DNA of 20,033 nucleotides from M3007 sp046299435 (GTDB taxonomy: Bacteria; Bacteroidota; Bacteroidia; Chitinophagales; Saprospiraceae), in the NCBI GenBank assembly GCA_046299435.1, contig JBKBIC010000079.1, forward strand, positions 1 to 20,033. The letters run 5' to 3'. The notes beneath the pieces were generated by a model that searched no databases, was not told the origin of the DNA, and saw only the letters and a program-made list of their open reading frames with translations. Each line of letters opens with the position of its first letter. Position 1 is the stretch's first letter. Made by a program: the position numbers and the translations under genes. Shown here piece after piece: positions 7,877 through 15,400 of the stretch.

Positions 7877-8683
7877 ATGGAAACGAAAGACTATCTCGAC
7901 CGAGCCATTGATGCCGCATGGAATTACGGCCCAAATGTCCTCTTGGCCGCCGTCATTTTGTTCGTTGGCTTGTGGGTCATCCGGCGTTTTGCCAACGGTT
8001 TCAATTCGTTTTTGAAAGCCCGGGACGTGGACGAAAGCCTGCGCCCGTTTTTCACGTCGCTCGTGGACACGGGCATGAAAGTCGTGCTGCTGCTCGTCGT
8101 GGCCGGGCGGCTGGGCATCGAGACCACCTCGTTCATCGCCATTTTTTCGGCGGTCGCGTTCGCCGTCGGGCTGGCCTTGCAGGGCAGTTTGGGCAACTTT
8201 GCCAGCGGGGTGCTGGTGCTGTTGTTTCGACCCTATCGGGTCGGCGACCAAGTGAATGCCGCCGGGCACGAGGGCGACGTGGCCGAAATCCAGATTTTCA
8301 ACACCGTGCTCGTCACCTCGCAGGGCAAGCGCATCATCGTCCCGAACGCGAAAATGACGGAGGGAGCCATCGAGCGTATTGGCAAAACCGACGAAATCCG
8401 CCGCGACGTGGCCGTTGTGGTCAAAGACACGACCTCCATCGCGCTGCTGCGCCCGGTGGCCGAAGAAGTGGCGCGGAAATGCCCGTACCGACTGCCCAAC
8501 ACCGAGCCGTTCGTGCAAATCACGGGATTCCCGGCAGGCGGCATGAAGGTCGAAATCGGTTGCTGGACGACGGGCAAAGACTATGACGACACGTTCTATT
8601 TCCTGCACGAAGACCTGAAAAAAGCCTTCGACACGGTGGGCATCGAATTGGCGGACAACCCGCTCAACGCAATCCGGCGTTGA
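7877..8683 (+). CDS. mscS: Small-conductance mechanosensitive channel, MscS family
   Basis: A 268-residue inner-membrane channel that opens under membrane tension to release solutes during osmotic downshock. Size matches E. coli MscS. Membrane segments lie at about 18-37, 63-82 and 88-115. The third contains the pore helix Gly-Leu-Ala-Leu-Gln-Gly-Ser-Leu-Gly-Asn followed by the conserved Leu-Phe-Arg-Pro-Tyr-Arg-Val-Gly-Asp turn. A cytoplasmic beta domain follows with Val-Pro-Asn-Ala, then the alpha/beta C-terminal domain. The ATG at 7877 gives the complete N-terminal helix. It is divergent from the toxin-antitoxin pair across 135 bases and convergent with korB; the two reading frames overlap by 20 bases at their ends. 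Confidence 0.93.
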   Translation: METKDYLDRAIDAAWNYGPNVLLAAVILFVGLWVIRRFANGFNSFLKARDVDESLRPFFTSLVDTGMKVVLLLVVAGRLGIETTSFIAIFSAVAFAVGLALQGSLGNFASGVLVLLFRPYRVGDQVNAAGHEGDVAEIQIFNTVLVTSQGKRIIVPNAKMTEGAIERIGKTDEIRRDVAVVVKDTTSIALLRPVAEEVARKCPYRLPNTEPFVQITGFPAGGMKVEIGCWTTGKDYDDTFYFLHEDLKKAFDTVGIELADNPLNAIRR

Positions 8684-9716
8684 TTTTTTCCAATGCCGCG
8701 TTGCCGGGGCAAAGCACATCGCGGCCCAGCGCGTTGAGCGGCGTGTCGGACGTGTTCAAAATCGTGTGCAGGTTTGGCTGGTCGAGGTTGATGTATAGCA
8801 GGCCGGTGAGCACCTCGTTTTTGGCCCGCGCCTCGAACATCCGGGTCATGGCGAGCAGTTTGTTTTCGGGGTCGAAATCGCCCGCGATTTTGCGGAGCAG
8901 CAGGTGGGAGCCGTCGTGCAGGCGGATGTTCTTACTGGTGCCCGCCTCGTATTCGGCCGTGATTTCCTTCTCAAAAGGCACAAAATCAATCTGTTCGGTG
9001 GCCTCGATGTGCTGCCGCGTGTAGTCGTAGGATTTGGTGCTGCCCGTGTTGTTGTTGAACGTGACACAGGGCGAAACGATGTCAATCAGCGCGAAACCGG
9101 GGTGCGACATGGCCGCTTTGATGAGCGGAATCATCTGTTCTTTGTCGCCCGAAAAACTCCGCGCCACGAACGTCGCACCCAATTCGAGCGCGAGCGCGCA
9201 CATATCAATGGACTGGAACGGGTTTTCCTGCCCGCTTTTGTTGATGCTGCCCCGGTCGGCGGTGGCCGAATCTTGGCCTTTCGTGAGGCCGTAGCAGCCG
9301 TTGTTCATGATGATGTAGGTAATGTTCAGCCCGCGCCGGATGGCGTGGACAAATTGCCCCATGCCAATCGAGGCCGAGTCGCCGTCGCCCGAAACACCGA
9401 TGTACATCAGGTCGCGGTTGGCGAGCTGCGCCCCGGTGGCGACCGACGGCATCCGGCCGTGCACCGAGTTGAAGCCGTGCGAGTTGCTCAAAAAATAGGT
9501 CGGCGTTTTGGACGAGCAGCCGATGCCCGACAGCTTCGCCACTTTGTGCGGCTCGATGGCCATCTCGAAACACGACTGGATGATGGCACCCGAAATCGAG
9601 TCGTGGCCGCAGCCCGCGCAGAGCGTGGATAGCGAACCCTCATAAAATTGGCGGGTGTAGCCGAGGCGGTTTTTCGGCGATTCGGGGTGGCGAAAAGTTG
9701 GGCGGACGAATGTCAT
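8664..9716 (-). CDS. korB: 2-oxoacid:ferredoxin oxidoreductase, beta subunit (KorB)
   Basis: A 350-residue beta subunit of 2-oxoglutarate:ferredoxin oxidoreductase, which holds thiamine diphosphate and a 4Fe-4S cluster and oxidatively decarboxylates 2-oxoglutarate to succinyl-CoA, or runs in reverse, with KorA. Visible: Cys33-Ala-Gly-Cys36-Gly-His, Cys67 in Gly-Ile-Gly-Cys-Ser-Ser and Cys217 in Ser-Pro-Cys-Val-Thr as the four cluster ligands; Gly110-Asp-Gly-Asp-Ser with downstream Asn-Asn-Gly-Cys-Tyr-Gly-Leu-Thr-Lys-Gly-Gln as the thiamine diphosphate/Mg site. 2-oxoglutarate is the likely substrate because of the paired gamma-alpha KorA; pyruvate or another 2-oxoacid cannot be excluded. The ATG at 9716 is the only good start. 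An amidohydrolase gene separates it from korA, and its 3' end overlaps mscS. Confidence 0.92.
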   Translation of the reverse strand: MTFVRPTFRHPESPKNRLGYTRQFYEGSLSTLCAGCGHDSISGAIIQSCFEMAIEPHKVAKLSGIGCSSKTPTYFLSNSHGFNSVHGRMPSVATGAQLANRDLMYIGVSGDGDSASIGMGQFVHAIRRGLNITYIIMNNGCYGLTKGQDSATADRGSINKSGQENPFQSIDMCALALELGATFVARSFSGDKEQMIPLIKAAMSHPGFALIDIVSPCVTFNNNTGSTKSYDYTRQHIEATEQIDFVPFEKEITAEYEAGTSKNIRLHDGSHLLLRKIAGDFDPENKLLAMTRMFEARAKNEVLTGLLYINLDQPNLHTILNTSDTPLNALGRDVLCPGNAALEKINAGLR

Positions 9717-9768
9717 TTTATGTGGGTGATGCGGTGATTTTTGTTGATGTCGTGATTTGGGGCGGATC

Positions 9769-10917
9769 TCACGAAGCGGCCACCTCCAAGCCGTTTTTCC
9801 AAACCCGTTTCTTGTTGTAAATATCTGCGAGGTTCAAATGGGGCTTGCCTTCAATCAGCACAAAACTTGCGGGTGCATTTTCGGTCAGTCGCTCAAATTC
9901 TTTCAATTGGAAGGCTTGATAAATATTGGTCGTGCCCGATTTCAACACGTCAATATTGGATAAACCCGATTGCGACAATAGTATGAACTCATCGAACAGT
10001 TGAGTCGTGTAATTCATGCCATAGTTTCGGGCATCGGTGCCTGCCAAAATCGGGATGCCTTTTTGATGCGCTTTTTGGACTTCTTGCTGCACTTGGCTCA
10101 GGGTCAATAATTCTTTTTTGTCGGCCTCTTCTGTGTTTTCAATCACTTTTTGGATGACCGATAATGTTGAGACAATGAAAATGCCTTTGGCCTTCATCAT
10201 GTTCAAATCTTCATCGGAAGCAACAGACGGCGACCTGTACCAAATGTGCGCGAAGCCATCCACGTTTTGCGCCGCCAACTCAATCGCGTCGTTCAATTCC
10301 GAGACGTGCGCGACGGCTATTTTGTTTTGTTTGTGCGTCTCGGAAATCAGTTCGTTTAATTGGTCTTCCGTCAACCTTGCCATCGTATGCTCTTGGGCAA
10401 TTTTGATGTAATCCGCGCCAAGCTTTATCCTGTCTTTGACAAATTGAGCAGGCGAAACCGTGTCGTTTATCGTCGGAATTGTCACGCCGTATTGTGTGCC
10501 ATGCCCGTTCGGGACTGTCGCGCCCACGTTTGAGGAATAATAGTGCGCGTAATTAATTGAGTCATTGAATATCCGCAAATAATTGGCCCGCCTATCCACC
10601 GTGAACATATCCAACAGCGCAAAAATGCCCACACTCAATGCTTCTTTCAGGTTTTCGGGCCGCGCCACATGGACATGGGCATTGATTAGTGGCGGCAGAA
10701 TCGTCAAACCTTTCCCGTCAATCACGGTCGCATTTTGGGGCGCGTCTGCGTTTTTTCCAATCGCCAAAATCTTGCCGTTGCCGAACATGAAATCCACGTT
10801 TTCCCTGACCTGTTCGCCGTCGAAAACGTCCACGTTCGTGATGACGACCGGGCGTTCTTGAGCGCACGAGACAAACGCGAGCAGGGCGAATTGAAGGAAG
10901 AAAACAGCGGTTTTCAT
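9769..10917 (-). CDS. Amidohydrolase-family lipoprotein inserted between korA and korB
   Basis: A 382-residue metal-dependent hydrolase of the amidohydrolase superfamily (imidazolonepropionase-like branch); substrate unknown. The signal peptide ends Ala-Phe-Val-Ser-Cys18, suggesting an exported lipoprotein. Metal-site features: His81-Val-His83 after the first beta strand, a Lys in Asp-Tyr-Ile-Lys-Ile, His in Ala-Val-Ala-His-Val, His in Gly-Phe-Ala-His-Ile, and Asp in Leu-Ala-Gly-Thr-Asp-Ala. All ligands of a binuclear site appear present, so it should be active. It begins 11 bases after the korA stop and ends 52 bases before korB, so it is probably co-transcribed with them despite having no obvious metabolic link. 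Base composition differs: 48 of 120 bases at 10081-10200 are G or C, against 39 of 60 at 11101-11160 in korA, a sign of separate origin. Confidence 0.88.
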   Translation of the reverse strand: MKTAVFFLQFALLAFVSCAQERPVVITNVDVFDGEQVRENVDFMFGNGKILAIGKNADAPQNATVIDGKGLTILPPLINAHVHVARPENLKEALSVGIFALLDMFTVDRRANYLRIFNDSINYAHYYSSNVGATVPNGHGTQYGVTIPTINDTVSPAQFVKDRIKLGADYIKIAQEHTMARLTEDQLNELISETHKQNKIAVAHVSELNDAIELAAQNVDGFAHIWYRSPSVASDEDLNMMKAKGIFIVSTLSVIQKVIENTEEADKKELLTLSQVQQEVQKAHQKGIPILAGTDARNYGMNYTTQLFDEFILLSQSGLSNIDVLKSGTTNIYQAFQLKEFERLTENAPASFVLIEGKPHLNLADIYNKKRVWKNGLEVAAS

Positions 10918-10928
10918 GTGTCGGCAGG

Positions 10929-12737
10929 TCAGTTTTTGTCCAAATTTTCAGCCACCTGCCGCCGGATATTCTCCGCCGTAATCGGCGAGCCGTCGTAGTT
11001 CAGCACCCGCACCAATTTCTTTGGGGCAATCTCCAACTCATTGATTAACAACGACCTGAACTGCGCGTCGCGGTTTTGCTCGACCACGAACACGCGCTCG
11101 TGCGCCTCAAAAAACGCGGCCACGTCGTCGTTGAACGGGCTGGCGAGCAGGCGCATCGCATCCAGTTCCACGCCCTGTTCGCGCAGCAAATCCATCGCTT
11201 CGAGGGCGGCGTGGGTCGTCGTTCCGAAAAACACGATGCCGAGCGGGCTGCGGTTTTCGGGCTGATAAAATTCTGGCGCGGGGACGTACTGCTTGGCCGT
11301 GTGCCATTTTCGCAGCAGCCTGTCCATGTTACGGACATAAGCCGCGCCGTCCTCGGTGTACACTGCATATTCGTCGCGCGAGGAGCCGCGTGTGAAAAAC
11401 GAGCCTTTCGTCGGGTGCGTGCCGGGGATGGTGCGGTACGGAATCGCGTCGCCGTCCACGTCGAGGTAGCGACCGAAACGGCCCATGTTTTCCAAGTCAC
11501 TGGCTGTCAGCACTTTGCCCCGGTCGTACTGGCGCGTGTCGTCCCATGTGAGCGGCTCGCTCATGGTGTCGTTCATGCCCAAGTCGAGGTCGGTCAACAT
11601 GATAACGGGCGTTTGCAAACGCTCGGCGAGGTCGAACGCATCGGCCATCATCGTGAAACATTCCTTCGGCGTGGACGGGAAAAGCAGCACGTTGCGGGTG
11701 TCCCCATGGGAGGCGTAGGCCGCCGCGAAAATATCGGCTTGCTGCGTCCGCGTGGGCATCCCGGTCGAGGGGCCGCTGCGCTGCACGTCCACCAATACGG
11801 TCGGGATTTCGGCGAAATAGGCCAAACCCAAAAACTCCGACATGAGGGACACGCCCGGCCCGCTTGTGGCCGTGAACGACCGCGCCCCGTTCCAAGCCGC
11901 GCCGATGACCACGCCCATTGCCGAAAGTTCGTCCTCGGCTTGCACGACGGCGAAGTTCTTTTTGCCCGTCGCCGGGTCGATGCGGAGCTTGTTGGCGTAT
12001 TTTTCAAAAGCCTGCACGAGCGACGTGGAGGGCGTTATGGGATACCACGCGGCCACCGTCGCGCCGGCATAGACCGCGCCCAGTCCGCAGGCCGCGTTGC
12101 CGTCCATCAAAATCGCGTCGCCGACGAGGTCGCGGGTTTCGAGGCGCAGGCCGAGCGGGCATTGGAAATGTTCGCGGGCGTAATTGATGCCCATTTCCAT
12201 AGCCTGAAAATTGGGTTCGATGAGTTTGTCCTTGCCCTTGAACTGGGCGCGGATGCTGTCTTTCAGCACCTCCACGTCCATGTCAATCAGCGCGGCCATT
12301 GCCCCGACATAAACCATGTTTTTGAGCAACTGGCGGCTGCGTGGGTCGGTGAATTTGTCCATGCACAGGCGCATCATCGGCACGCCGAGGTAGTGGATGT
12401 CGTCGCGGATGAAATCTTTGTACAGTTCTTTCGTGCTGTCGTACATGAAATAGCCGCCGGGCCGCACCATCTGGATGTCCTTCGCCATGCTCTGCGGGTT
12501 CACGCTGACCATGATGTCAATGCCCTCGCGCCGACCGAGGTAGCCCTTTTCCGACACGCGCACCTCGTACCAAGTCGGCAGCCCCTGGATGTTGGACGGG
12601 AAAATATTTTTCGGCGCAACGGGGATGCCCATGCGGAAAATGGCCTTGGCGAACAGCGTGTTGGCCGAGGCAGAACCGGTGCCGTTGACGTTGGCGAACC
12701 GGACGACGAGGTCGTTGACCGCGTTGAGTGTGTGCAT
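10929..12737 (-). CDS. korA: 2-oxoacid:ferredoxin oxidoreductase, gamma-alpha fused subunit (KorA)
   Basis: A 602-residue alpha subunit partner of KorB. The first 190 or so residues are the gamma domain (Phe-Ala-Asn-Val-Asn-Gly-Thr-Gly-Ser-Ala), which contacts CoA in related enzymes. The alpha pyrimidine-binding domain follows, with Tyr232-Pro-Ile-Thr-Pro-Ser-Thr and Thr-Ser-Gly-Pro-Gly-Val-Ser-Leu-Met; the C-terminal part is the transketolase-like domain II. This gamma-alpha arrangement is typical of 2-oxoglutarate rather than pyruvate enzymes (family knowledge). The ATG at 12737 is preferred over a TTG four codons upstream. It is divergent from the Uma2 gene across 82 bases. Downstream, an amidohydrolase gene lies between it and korB, which in most genomes follow each other directly. 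Confidence 0.92.
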   Translation of the reverse strand: MHTLNAVNDLVVRFANVNGTGSASANTLFAKAIFRMGIPVAPKNIFPSNIQGLPTWYEVRVSEKGYLGRREGIDIMVSVNPQSMAKDIQMVRPGGYFMYDSTKELYKDFIRDDIHYLGVPMMRLCMDKFTDPRSRQLLKNMVYVGAMAALIDMDVEVLKDSIRAQFKGKDKLIEPNFQAMEMGINYAREHFQCPLGLRLETRDLVGDAILMDGNAACGLGAVYAGATVAAWYPITPSTSLVQAFEKYANKLRIDPATGKKNFAVVQAEDELSAMGVVIGAAWNGARSFTATSGPGVSLMSEFLGLAYFAEIPTVLVDVQRSGPSTGMPTRTQQADIFAAAYASHGDTRNVLLFPSTPKECFTMMADAFDLAERLQTPVIMLTDLDLGMNDTMSEPLTWDDTRQYDRGKVLTASDLENMGRFGRYLDVDGDAIPYRTIPGTHPTKGSFFTRGSSRDEYAVYTEDGAAYVRNMDRLLRKWHTAKQYVPAPEFYQPENRSPLGIVFFGTTTHAALEAMDLLREQGVELDAMRLLASPFNDDVAAFFEAHERVFVVEQNRDAQFRSLLINELEIAPKKLVRVLNYDGSPITAENIRRQVAENLDKN

Positions 12738-12757
12738 GATTTTACCCAAAATTTATG

Positions 12758-12777
12758 CCCGGCGAAGCCTCGCCGGG
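12758..12777. other. Perfect 8-bp hairpin in the korA/Uma2 divergent region
   Basis: CCCGGCGA (12758-12765) and TCGCCGGG (12770-12777) pair completely around a four-base loop. The hairpin lies 20 bases upstream of the korA ATG and 42 bases upstream of the Uma2 ATG. It could be an operator, a 5'-leader structure for either gene, or a short REP-like element; no T-run follows it directly, so terminator is unlikely. Confidence 0.5.
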
Positions 12778-12784
12778 ATTTGCT

Positions 12785-12792
12785 TAAATTTG
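12785..12792 (+). promoter_or_regulatory. Candidate -7 box for the Uma2 gene
   Basis: TAAATTTG matches the Bacteroidota -7 consensus TAnnTTTG exactly and sits 27 bases before the ATG at 12820. No TTTG is found at the expected distance upstream, where the hairpin stem lies instead, so support is partial. Confidence 0.35.
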
Positions 12793-12819
12793 CTGTCCAA
12801 ACCAAAAATTTCACAGACG

Positions 12820-13422
12820 ATGACTGCCATTGCTCCCTCGCGCGCGGTTCCTGAGTTTTCGTTCCGAGTCCCCAAAGGCGTTTGGACGGATGAAGAATTC
12901 GCGGAGTTCTGCCGCCAAAACCCCGACCTCCGCACCGAACTCACCGCCGACAAACACATCATCGTCATGCCTCCCACCAATTCCGAAACTGGCCGCACGA
13001 ACGCCGAGCTTTCTTCAGAACTCGTCATTTGGAATCGAAAACACAAACTCGGCTTCGTGTTCGATTCCTCCACTGGTTTCAGAATTGATAGCAACGCCAC
13101 GTATTCGCCCGATGTCTCGTGGATTCGCCGCGACCGCTGGGAAGCCCTCTCGCTCGAAGACCGCCAAAAATTCGCGCCCATCACGCCCGATTTTGTCGTC
13201 GAAATCCGCTCCGGCGACCAAAGCATGGCAACCCTCCGAGCCAAAATGAACGAGTACGTCGAAAGCGGCTGCCGGCTCGCTTGGCTCATCAACCCGAACA
13301 CCCGCAAAACCGAGGTTTACACCGAATCCGGCGATATCCACACCGTCTCTTTTGACGATTTGCTTTCCGGCAACGACGTGCTGCCGGGCTTTGAACTGCG
13401 GCTGAAGGAGATTTTTGGGTGA
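12820..13422 (+). CDS. Uma2 family (DUF820) endonuclease-like protein
   Basis: A 200-residue protein of the Uma2 family, which has a PD-(D/E)xK restriction-endonuclease fold; biological role is unsettled and copies are often scattered as accessory genes. Visible: the Glu-Leu-...-Ile-Ile-Val-Met-Pro-Pro-Thr entry motif (about 40-53), Ser-Pro-Asp98-Val-Ser-Trp, and the core Pro-Asp124-Phe-Val-Val-Glu128-Ile-Arg-Ser. The later Lys-Met-Asn-Glu-Tyr helix and Ala-Trp-Leu-Ile-Asn-Pro strand are also typical, so the fold seems complete. The ATG at 12820 matches the family N-terminus; the open frame upstream is korA antisense. It is the only plus-strand gene inside the kor locus and ends one base from the stop of the oppositely oriented FAD oxidoreductase. 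Confidence 0.87.
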   Translation: MTAIAPSRAVPEFSFRVPKGVWTDEEFAEFCRQNPDLRTELTADKHIIVMPPTNSETGRTNAELSSELVIWNRKHKLGFVFDSSTGFRIDSNATYSPDVSWIRRDRWEALSLEDRQKFAPITPDFVVEIRSGDQSMATLRAKMNEYVESGCRLAWLINPNTRKTEVYTESGDIHTVSFDDLLSGNDVLPGFELRLKEIFG

Positions 13423-13423
13423 T

Positions 13424-15223
13424 TCACGAATACACCCGATTCCCCGCCTTCGCCACATTGTACAAGTACTTCTGCATATCCCAAGCTGCCGTCGGGCAGC
13501 GTTCGGCGCAAAGGCCGCAGTGCAGGCACACGTTTTCGTCTTTTATCATCACGCGCCCGGTTTGGTTGGGCAGCAGGTCTGAAACGTACAAATCTTGGCT
13601 CAGTTCGTGCGCCGGGGCGTTCAGCCGGGTGCGGAGGTCGGCCTCCTCGCCGTTGTGCGTGAACGTGATGCACGACGTAGGGCAAATGTCCACGCATGCG
13701 TCGCACTCGATGCAGCGCGAAGTGTTGAAAACCGTCTGCACATCGCAGTTCAGGCAGCGTTGCGCCTCGCGGAAGGCCGTCTGCACATCGAAGCCCAATT
13801 CCACCTCCAACTTCCTGCTTTTCAAGGCTTTATCCTTGTCGGCGTGCGGCACTTTGTAGCGTTTGTCGTTGTCCACCGAGCTGTCGTAGCTCCATTCGTG
13901 GATGCCCATTTTCTGGTGAATCAAGTTTGTGCGCGGTTCGAGGCGTTCGTTGAGCAGGTCTTTTCCGTTGCAAAAAAGGTCAATCGAAACAGCAGCTTGG
14001 TGCCCGTGCGCCACAGCGGTGATGACGTTTTTCGGGCCAAACGCTGCGTCGCCGCCAAAAAACACCTTCGGGTTGGTGCTTTGGAAAGTCGTCGCGTTCA
14101 AAACGGGCGTTTCCCAGCGATCGAATTCGATGCCCAAATCCCGCTCAATCCATGGAAAAGCGTTCTCCTGCCCGACGGCCACCAGCACGTCGTCGGCTTC
14201 CACGAAAACGTGCGGTTCGCCCGTCGGCACGAGTTTCCGGCGACCGTTTTCGTCGAGTTTGGCCTCCACTTTTTCAAAGGTCATGCCGCGCAGTTGGCCG
14301 TTTTCGACGACGAATTTGACGGGGACGTGGTTGTTCCAAATCGGGATGTCCTCGCGTTGCGCGTCCTCGATTTCCCACGGCGAGGCTTTCATTTCGGAAA
14401 ACGGGCTGCGGACGATGACTTTCACGTCCTCGCCGCCGAGCCGCCGTGCCGTGCGGCAGCAGTCCATGGCCGTGTTGCCGCCGCCGAGCACGATGACTTT
14501 TTTGCCGATCTTGGTCGTATGCCCGAAGGCCACGCTCGCCAGCCAATTGATGCCGAGGTGGATGTTGGCCGCACCTTCCTGTCTGCCGGGCAAATCGGAA
14601 AGGTCGCGGCCCTTCGGTGCGCCGGAGCCGACGAACACCGCGTCGTAATTTTTCGCCAGCAACTCGCGCATCGAAGAGACGTAGTGCCGGAAGTGCGTCG
14701 TAATGCCGCCGATGCCAACGATGTATCCAACTTCTTGATTCAGCACCTCTTCCGGCAGCCGGAACGACGGGATTTGGCTCCGCATGAAGCCGCCGCCGAG
14801 TGCCTGTTCGTCGTACAAATCAATCTCGTAGCCGAGCGGCGCAAGGTCGCGGGCGACGGTCAGCGAGGCCGGCCCAGCCCCCACGAGCGCGATGCGCTTG
14901 CCGTTTTTTTGCGCGGGCGCGCTGGGCAACAGGTGGCCGATGTCGTCTTTGTTGTCGGCGGCCACCCGTTTCAGGCGGCAGATGGCGACGGGCTCCTCCT
15001 CGACGCGCCCGCGCCGGCAGGCCGGTTCGCAGGGGCGGTCGCAGGTGCGGCCCAGTACGCCGGGAAACACGTTCGATTCCCAATTTATCATGTACGCCTC
15101 GGTGTACTTGCCCGCCGCGATGAGCCGGATGTACTCCGGTACGGGCGTGTGGGCGGGGCAGGCATATTGGCAATCCACCACTTTGTGGAAATATTCTGGG
15201 TCGTTGATATTCGTCGGATTCAC
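13424..15223 (-). CDS. GltD-like FAD/NAD(P)H oxidoreductase with two C-terminal 4Fe-4S motifs
   Basis: A 599-residue flavoprotein related to the glutamate synthase small subunit. N-terminal cysteine cluster: Cys18-x3-Cys22-Pro and Cys61-x3-Cys65-x3-Cys69. An FAD-binding Gly115-Ala-Gly-Pro-Ala-Ser follows, then an NAD(P)-binding Val-Leu-Gly-Gly-Gly-Asn-Thr-Ala-Met-Asp, a second FAD contact Phe-Gly-Gly-Asp-Ala-Ala, and two 4Fe-4S motifs with Cys504/507/510/514 and Cys566/569/572/576. No glutamate synthase large subunit is nearby; the neighbour is korA, so the likely role is electron transfer between NAD(P)H and ferredoxin or Kor (inference). The start is taken as GTG at 15223: no ATG lies upstream of Cys18, and the next Met (residue 45) would remove the first cysteines. 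A TTG at 15262 is an alternative. The open frame beyond that is antisense to the next gene. Confidence 0.88.
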   Translation of the reverse strand: MNPTNINDPEYFHKVVDCQYACPAHTPVPEYIRLIAAGKYTEAYMINWESNVFPGVLGRTCDRPCEPACRRGRVEEEPVAICRLKRVAADNKDDIGHLLPSAPAQKNGKRIALVGAGPASLTVARDLAPLGYEIDLYDEQALGGGFMRSQIPSFRLPEEVLNQEVGYIVGIGGITTHFRHYVSSMRELLAKNYDAVFVGSGAPKGRDLSDLPGRQEGAANIHLGINWLASVAFGHTTKIGKKVIVLGGGNTAMDCCRTARRLGGEDVKVIVRSPFSEMKASPWEIEDAQREDIPIWNNHVPVKFVVENGQLRGMTFEKVEAKLDENGRRKLVPTGEPHVFVEADDVLVAVGQENAFPWIERDLGIEFDRWETPVLNATTFQSTNPKVFFGGDAAFGPKNVITAVAHGHQAAVSIDLFCNGKDLLNERLEPRTNLIHQKMGIHEWSYDSSVDNDKRYKVPHADKDKALKSRKLEVELGFDVQTAFREAQRCLNCDVQTVFNTSRCIECDACVDICPTSCITFTHNGEEADLRTRLNAPAHELSQDLYVSDLLPNQTGRVMIKDENVCLHCGLCAERCPTAAWDMQKYLYNVAKAGNRVYS

Positions 15224-15291
15224 AGGCCAAAAATTTTGCGAGCAAGTACGGGAAAAATACAAATACGAACGCCCCGTGCGCGACGGCAAAA

Positions 15292-15319
15292 TTTTCGGTC
15301 GGTCGGCTTTGGCCGAAAA
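15292..15319. other. Hairpin in the divergent spacer upstream of the SH3-type gene
   Basis: TTTTCGGTC (15292-15300) and GGCCGAAAA (15311-15319) form a 9-bp stem with one G-U pair and a ten-base loop. It lies in the 177-base region between the divergent oxidoreductase and SH3-type genes. It may be an operator or leader structure; function is unknown. No convincing promoter boxes were found in this spacer. Confidence 0.3.
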
Positions 15320-15400
15320 ATGTTCCGCGACGCTTTGCTGCACCGTATCCGAAACTGCGCGACTTTTGCCCGGCCAATCCAACCCAACACATTGATTTCC

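Noticed and set aside
11076..12854. Long plus-strand open frame opposite korA
   Set aside because: Arg/His/Val-rich shadow typical of antisense to a GC-rich gene; korA motifs on the minus strand are clear.
12820..13422. Uma2 gene as part of a defence system
   Set aside because: No partner helicase, methyltransferase, reverse transcriptase or other defence gene is next to it; it looks like a lone accessory gene.
13424..15223. Calling this gene gltD (glutamate synthase small subunit)
   Set aside because: It has two additional C-terminal 4Fe-4S motifs, no large subunit nearby, and kor genes as neighbours.
13595..15400. Upstream open part of the frame leading into the SH3-type gene, which could suggest an 895-residue protein
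   Set aside because: This part is antisense to the well-supported FAD oxidoreductase; a signal peptide starts cleanly at 15401.
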